Of a stretch of 64,000 bases of DNA, positions 58,301-64,000 are shown one piece after another. The notes under the pieces are model-generated. The model was not told where the DNA came from. It was given only the letters and a program-made list of their open reading frames with translations, and did not search any database. The DNA is taken from NCBI GenBank assembly GCA_020736575.1, contig JAGPYM010000039.1:1-64000 (forward strand), in the 5' to 3' direction. This stretch comes from Thelonectria olida (lineage: Eukaryota > Ascomycota > Sordariomycetes > Hypocreales > Nectriaceae). The number at the start of each line of letters is the position of its first letter. Position 1 is the first letter of the stretch. A program made the position numbers and the translations under genes.

Positions 58301-61300
58301 TTTTATACTTTTTTAATTATTATATTATTTTCAAATTAAAATAAGTATACTTCCTCTATCTCCTTTTAATTTAAATCTTAATATTAACTTTTAATTATCT
58401 TTTAATTTTCTAATCTATTCTCTTCCTTTTATAATAAATACCTTTTAAATTTAAATTACCTCTATTATAGCTACTAGCTAAGTTCTTATTTTAGTTTTAT
58501 TTACCCCTACCTTATATCCACTTAATTTCCAGTCTAACTGCACTAGCTTATATATTAGAAAGACTTATACCTTACTAATATATTTTAAAAGGCTAATAAA
58601 GTATTAAGTTTAAAAGCAGCCTTAGCTAATATTTAAATTAAACTAAATTAAAATAAGGAAAATATTTCATTTTACTAGATCTTGCTAGTAGAAGCTAAAT
58701 AGTAAGTTTACCTAATTATTAAAAATTAAAAATTAACTTACCTTTTAGCTTAAACTCTTTAAAAAATCTAAAAGTTTTAAAATACTATAAATCTACTAAT
58801 TCCCTATATTACTTTCTAAAAATTAATTTATAAAGTTGCCTATTATTTTAAGGCAGATATTTAATTTTAATTATTAGCCCTTAAAGCTTTTTAGGAAGTA
58901 GTTAAAAGTTTTTTAATAATACTTTTTAAAAGTTAGTAAAAATATAACTTTTTATAAACCTAATTAATATTTAGTTAGATGTAAATCTATATACTATTTA
59001 TATAAAGAGAGTAATAATTATACTTAATAATATAAGGCTAGTCAAGTCTATTTATATTAAAATGGAATTATAAAAAGGTTTTAATATAATATATTAAATA
59101 GTAATTAACTTATACTTACTATTTTTAAAACTTATATTTAAATTAGTTTAATTAATTAGTTTAATTTATTAGGATTTATATTATTTATTATATTTAAGTA
59201 TACCCCCCTAATCTATTTTTTTACTTATATTTTATCTTATATAATATCCATTTGCTACTATTTAATTCTTCTAATCTAGATGCTAAAAAGGGAGTTAAAT
59301 TTCACTTATAAAAACTTTTTAAATATTTTTACTATTAAAATATTAAACTTTATAACTATTAGCTAGCTGTAAGCAGCTAGACTACTTATATATTACTTTA
59401 TAAATTATTTAAATATACTTAATTACTATATACTTTTTACATCCTATAGTAAGCTTAGATTTATAAGAGTTTCTTATAATAATTAATTAAGTAAAACCTA
59501 ATTATTAAAGCCTTATATTTCTTATTATATATAGTATATAAATAGTTGCCATCTTATAATATTATTAAATAGTTTAAATCTAAATCTTTAGTAATATTAA
59601 ATTTAAAAACCAGATTAATATTTAAATTAAATTAATATTATAAAATAATATAAACCTTTTAAACTTACTTTACTATTACTAGTAGGTATAAAATGTATTT
59701 ACTAGTAATAACTAGGTTCTAGACTTTCTAAAGTACTAAAGGTATAAATAGATATATATATTTTAATTTACTAATAAGCTAAATAAGTATTTTAATTACT
59801 ATAAATATATTATAAGCTAAAATAGTAGGCATAGCTTTATTACTATTAAAATATTAATATAATAATTACTTTAATTAATTAGTATAATTTACTTATATTA
59901 ACTGCAGCTAATTTTATTTAATACTTTTAAAAGTTTAAAAACAATTTATTTTATTAATTTAAAATATATAAAGCTTATAATAAAGCATTTAAAAAGTAAA
60001 ACTTAAAATATATCTTATATTTTTTATTATATATTCTTACCCTTACTATTTAATTATTAGTTTTTAATATTTATAGGATCTCTTATTATATACTTAAGTA
60101 TTTACTAATAAGGCTGCTTGCTATATATTAAAAAATATAAAATTATTTTTAATAAAATCTGATTTATTTTTATTTAATAAGGCTATAATTGCCTCTAAAT
60201 ATTATATTTTAATTTTATTTTTAATCTTATTATAATCTTTCTATATAGTATTATTATTCTCTTATATAAAAGTATTAGCTACTATTATAAGAGCAGTAGC
60301 TATATTAATATAAAAAAAGCTAGAATATTTCTTATTAATTATATTATATATAATTAGTATAAAAAACTTTTAAGTATGCTTTTTACTTACTACTTTTTAC
60401 TAATAGTACACTTTAAGCATTTCTCTATTTTATTTTACTTAGCTTTTATAATATTCTTATACTTTTTAGTTAATTATAACTTATTAACTCTCTATTTCTT
60501 TTACTACTTAAGTGCTTTAATTATATTTATAAGCTATTATTATTTAATTAATAGGCTGCTTATTTAAAAGTAGCTTTTTTTTATATTAGGGTTTTTAAAA
60601 TAATTTCTATTAGCTTTTTACTTTATTTTATAGCTACTAATAGGTTAGCCTGCTTTTAGTTAATATATTAATTAAAATAAATTATTATTTTAATCTAGCT
60701 TAATTTACCTCTTTTATATAATAATATAATTACTTATTTTAATTAATAGCAAACTTATATAAAAGATATTAAAAGTTATAAGAAAATTTAAGCTTTATTA
60801 CTATTACTTTATACCCCTTTTAAACTTATATAAACCCTAAGGCTTAATTAGCCTAAGCATACCCTATTTATATTTAATTAAATATTAGTATTAATAACTA
60901 ATTTTCTATTCCTTAAATAAACTTTCTAATGCCTTACTTAAAGCAGCTAGGCACTAAATTCCCATCCCTTTTACTTTCCCTAAATAGGCCCTAGCACTAT
61001 CTTATAATTTAAAAACAATTAAATAGCTACCTATTTAAGGCCTAGTATCTGCTAATACTTACTATTAAATAGAGCTAGCTATTATTCCTTTTAAACTATT
61101 TCCTTTTTATTTTTATACCTATTTAAAACCCTTGCCTTTTTCTACCTTTTATTTCTTTCTTTCTATTTTATAACTTTTATATTCTTTTACTAGTATATTC
61201 CTTATTTTTAATTTATAATAACTATTTAAACTTACCCTTATTTAATTTTCTTTTACTATTATTCTCTATATTATAACTTATATTTAAACTATATATAAGA

Positions 61301-61860
61301 CTATTTCTAGTAAAGCCCCTTAAAAGGAATTTACTATTATATTTATATATAAGAAATATTATTAGCACTTAGAAAGTATATTATCTAGGTTCTATTTTTA
61401 AAAAGCTTATATTAACTCTTTTCTAGCTATTACCTTTTATAATATTTATTACTATTAAAAGAGTATAAAGCTTTTAATTTTTAAGCTTTTATTTATATAT
61501 ATTATTAAAAAAGTCCTTAATAATTAACTTAGCTACTTATTTTATATTTAAGCTCTTATTTTTACTATTTTATAAGAAGCTATTAAAAACTTTACTATTT
61601 CCCTTTTTAAAAGTAAGTTTTTAATATCTTTTTTATATACTTATATATTTACTATTTTTATAAGTACTAACCTTATAACTATTTATATTAAATAAGTAAT
61701 CCTTATAAATAAAAACCTTTATATAATTATAAGTATTTTATAAGTTTAAAATATTAATACTACTTACACAATTATAAATTTCTTTAAAAATTACTATTTA
61801 CACCCTCTTATACCTTCTCTTAAAAAGGTTTAAAAAAGTAAAAATATAATAGCTACCTTC

Positions 61861-62288
61861 CCGGCTTGGGGCGTAGTGGCACGTCTCTAGTCGCAGTTAA
61901 GCTAAACCTTTTAGATTAGGAACCTAGGTTAGGGACGAAAAACTGCAGTCGGTTCAATTCTAATAGCTAGCAGCCAGTTAAGCGCAAGCAAATTCTATAA
62001 CGCTCTTAAGCCACTTATAAAAGGGCTTTCTAATTGGCCTGCGCTATATTAGTATGCAAATAATTAGGTATGATTGGTGGATTTCCTACTATTATAAGAG
62101 CTAAAGGCTAGTTTTAAAGGCCAAGGCATATTATATTAGCTATTAGTTAGTTAATTATGCGGCTGCATGCTATAGCTAATTGCCCACAAGGGCATTTAAT
62201 TTTATGCGCGCTTAAAGGCCAGAGGTTTTCCCCCTATAAATAATATAAAATAGGGCTAGCTGTAGAAAAATATAGAATATTACAAATA
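61861..62288 (+). mobile_element. SINE-like element, copy 2 (about 428 bp)
   Basis: The less mutated copy, flanked by a perfect 14-bp direct repeat ATAATAGCTACCTT at 61846-61859 and 62289-62302. Near its 5' end it reads GGGGCGTAGTGGCA, similar to a polymerase III A box, and about 90 nt later GGTTCAATTC, a good B box. CAGTTAAGC lies between them, a string also found in 5S rRNA. The 5' region may thus derive from a tRNA or 5S gene (inference). The tail ends ACAAATAAT, as in copy 1. Confidence 0.75.
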
Positions 62289-62814
62289 ATAATAGCTACC
62301 TTAAGAGCAAAGCGTAAAGCAGCCTATATAGCTAGGAAGGCTGCTTAATTAAATCCTATTAAAGATTAGAAATCTAGTTATAAGGAGTAAAGTCCTTTCT
62401 TACTAGCTCCTACTCCCCCTAGTAACCTATCTCCTTTTATACCTAATAGCCCTCTACCTTCTCCCCCTAATATTCCTTCTCTACCCCCTAAATAGAATAA
62501 TCTTTTATAAAATATTTTTAATTTTAATTTCCTCCTTTATTCTAATATTATATTTAGCAATTTATTATAGCTTTTTAAATAATAATTAGTCTACTTTAGG
62601 ATTTTATAATATTAGTTTAATAATTAGTTTAATAATTATTTTAATTTACTTTTAATAAAAACTTTATTCCCTATTTAAATAGTATTCTATTTATATATTT
62701 ATATTTTTTTTTTTATATATTTTTAATATTTTTTTATATTAGTATATTTTTTAATTATTTAACTTTATAATTCCATTTTATAATTTTATTCCCACCTACC
62801 TTATACTACTTATA

Positions 62815-62947
62815 ATATCTACCTATAAGTACCTATTTAACTTATTATACTTTCATTTCCTACTTATAGGTACTTATAGACCTACTACAGGTACCTATAA
62901 GCTACTTACCAATTCCTGCGGGTACCTCCAGGTACCCACGGGCGGGT
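62815..62947. repeat. Right border array of GGTACC motifs
   Basis: The array contains ACCTATAAGTACCT, ACTTATAGGTACTTATAG, CAGGTACCTATAAG and finally the GC-rich GCGGGTACCTCCAGGTACCC. The last units retain C and G and probably show the unmutated form of the repeat seen decayed at 53041-53200. The array coincides with the sharp return to normal base composition. Confidence 0.65.
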
Positions 62948-64000
62948 AGTTTTAAGCCTTAGTTACAGTCGTCCTTGCTAGTTTTAAAGCACTGGGATTA
63001 GTTGTGCGTATGACTTTCTTATGTTCAAGATCGAAAGGAACGTTCTAAGAATCTCAGCATTGCTTTATCATTTTGGGTATGAACGCAACTCTTTCCTGGT
63101 CAGGTTAGCGCCCTTTGAATTGCTTCAGTCAGGCTCAGGAGATGCCAAAGCTACGATGCATGCGCGATAAAGAATAAAATAAGATCCTACCGTGCTACGC
63201 CGTCGTTGTGTACAGGTGGACTTGCATGAGACTACCGACAGCGGCGACAGCGATACCAGACATTAACAACACAGACCATTTGGCTCAACCGTCATCTCGA
63301 GCTGTTGAGTTGGTGCCTAGCGAGGTAACAACGCGCCTTTGATCGGCCACCAGAGCCCCAAGTGAGGGACTGCTGCCTGATGCCCAAACCTGCAGCAACA
63401 CCAAAACAGTCATGCACTTTGCCGCCCGAACTGCGCGTTGCCTTGGCCGAGCTGAGATGGCTTACTGGGGAGAGGGGACGCGTGATCGGCCGAGCCACGT
63501 TTGAAGGGGGCCCGAGCGTTGGTCACTGATCAAATAACCCTCTTTGTGTTGTTCAAGACGTGCGTTCTGACGAGACACTGGATCCGGGAGGGAGACCATT
63601 CCGTCCTCTTGGTGTTGTAAATCTTTATTGTAGATCACTCTCTGGGGTACGGGGTGATGAGGCTCGACCGCAAGTGGGGCTCAGATCATAACAGCGCGTC
63701 CGCGATTACGGCTTCCTTCAACACCAACATACGGGATGCTACCCGGGAAATTGCAGAGACCGGATTGATGAGATTGTGATCGGGTAGTTCTAAGCATCAA
63801 CGTATCCTCCTCGGGCTTCACGGTACTACTCATCTGACGCTGTGACGTCTTTGATAATTCAGAACTGATGGTTGATTGGCTGTGTGACGCCCCGAGAGGG
63901 GTATTGGAAGGCCTCCCGCATAACTGAAATGGACCTTTTTCCCCCGTGTGGTTACCCAAGTGATATCTTACCAGCCGTTGACAAGTATAAAAATACAGCT
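62948..64000. other. Normal-composition flank without supported gene
   Basis: About 1 kb with ordinary GC content. Minus-strand frames at 63292-63498 and 63681-63959 lack domains, and the second begins at a non-ATG codon. They may be 5' or 3' parts of genes outside the window, or chance. Confidence 0.4.

Larger units (their letters stand above)
52573..62940. repeat. AT-rich isochore, about 10.4 kb, RIP-like
   Basis: Composition changes abruptly from normal to almost pure A/T, with CG dinucleotides nearly absent outside the two element copies. There are no genes; stops occur every few codons in all frames. This is the expected product of repeat-induced point mutation acting on old transposons. 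The left part (about 53-56.3 kb) is purine-rich on the plus strand, while the right part (about 58.2-62.7 kb) is pyrimidine-rich, suggesting relics lying in opposite orientations. Such blocks are usually heterochromatic. Confidence 0.85.

Noticed and set aside
60376..60567. A 63-codon open frame in the AT block
   Set aside because: It is made only of Phe/Tyr/Leu/Ile codons expected from AT-only DNA; there is no domain and no context.
54961..62288. The two ~429-bp repeats as LTRs of a 7.3-kb retrotransposon
   Set aside because: Each copy has its own, different, perfect 14-15 bp direct repeat immediately at both ends. LTRs of one element would share one short duplication at the outer ends only, and no integrase or reverse transcriptase is readable between them.
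63681..63959. 92-codon minus-strand frame near the window end
   Set aside because: The frame opens at a non-ATG codon, is low-complexity and has no recognisable motif.
1..64000. CRISPR arrays, rRNA genes or bacterial mobile elements
   Set aside because: No regularly spaced repeats, no rRNA, and the genes throughout have fungal introns and domains.

Overview
The window is nuclear DNA from a filamentous ascomycete, most likely a Sordariomycete. The support is short spliceosomal introns (43-73 nt) with GT-AG ends and CTAAC/CTGAC branch sites, several Zn2Cys6 regulators, a LaeA-like methyltransferase, an RTA1 protein, a sterol-glucosyltransferase-like GT1 enzyme, and a 10-kb AT-only block of the kind left by repeat-induced point mutation (RIP). 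Species cannot be fixed from the sequence. Gene models were built by hand; reading-frame phase closes across all introns in most multi-exon genes, which is strong internal support.

Layout. 1-12 kb: edge of a Zn2Cys6 regulator, a LaeA-like methyltransferase with an unresolved 5' end, an MFS porter, a TPR protein, and a RING-finger gene carrying an internal tandem duplication. 12.8-18.4 kb: one 8-exon gene for a 1,719-residue GHKL ATPase (sacsin/NO VEIN type) with a C-terminal nuclease-like domain, divergent from the RING gene. 18.4-20.1 kb: a graveyard holding an NRAMP metal-transporter fragment, a hAT transposase relic and a flavin-monooxygenase fragment. 20.2-29.1 kb: a heavy-metal P-type ATPase, an AflR-like regulator, an atypical SDR/NmrA-like protein and a large Zn2Cys6 regulator, all on the minus strand. 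29.5-33.8 kb: a small orphan membrane protein, an alpha/beta-hydrolase and a metallo-beta-lactamase-fold hydrolase.

34.2-46.4 kb looks like a glycoside-use cluster: an MFS sugar transporter, a GH36 alpha-galactosidase, a Zn2Cys6 regulator tail-to-tail with it, and a secreted GH78 alpha-L-rhamnosidase. Next to it lie a ten-exon GT1 sterol-glucosyltransferase-like gene and an RTA1 lipid exporter, so the block may act on plant glycosides or saponins (inference).

52.6-62.9 kb is an AT-rich block without genes. It holds two copies of a ~429-bp element, each with its own 14-15 bp target-site duplication (SINE-like), and is bracketed by arrays of a GGTACC-type repeat. The last kb returns to normal composition but shows no gene.

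Most notable: (a) an intron that appears to have been born from a tandem duplication inside the RING gene; (b) a SINE-like family not recognised here; (c) three genes each lacking exactly one base in a homopolymer, which suggests assembly error rather than gene death; (d) a probable GC-AG intron.
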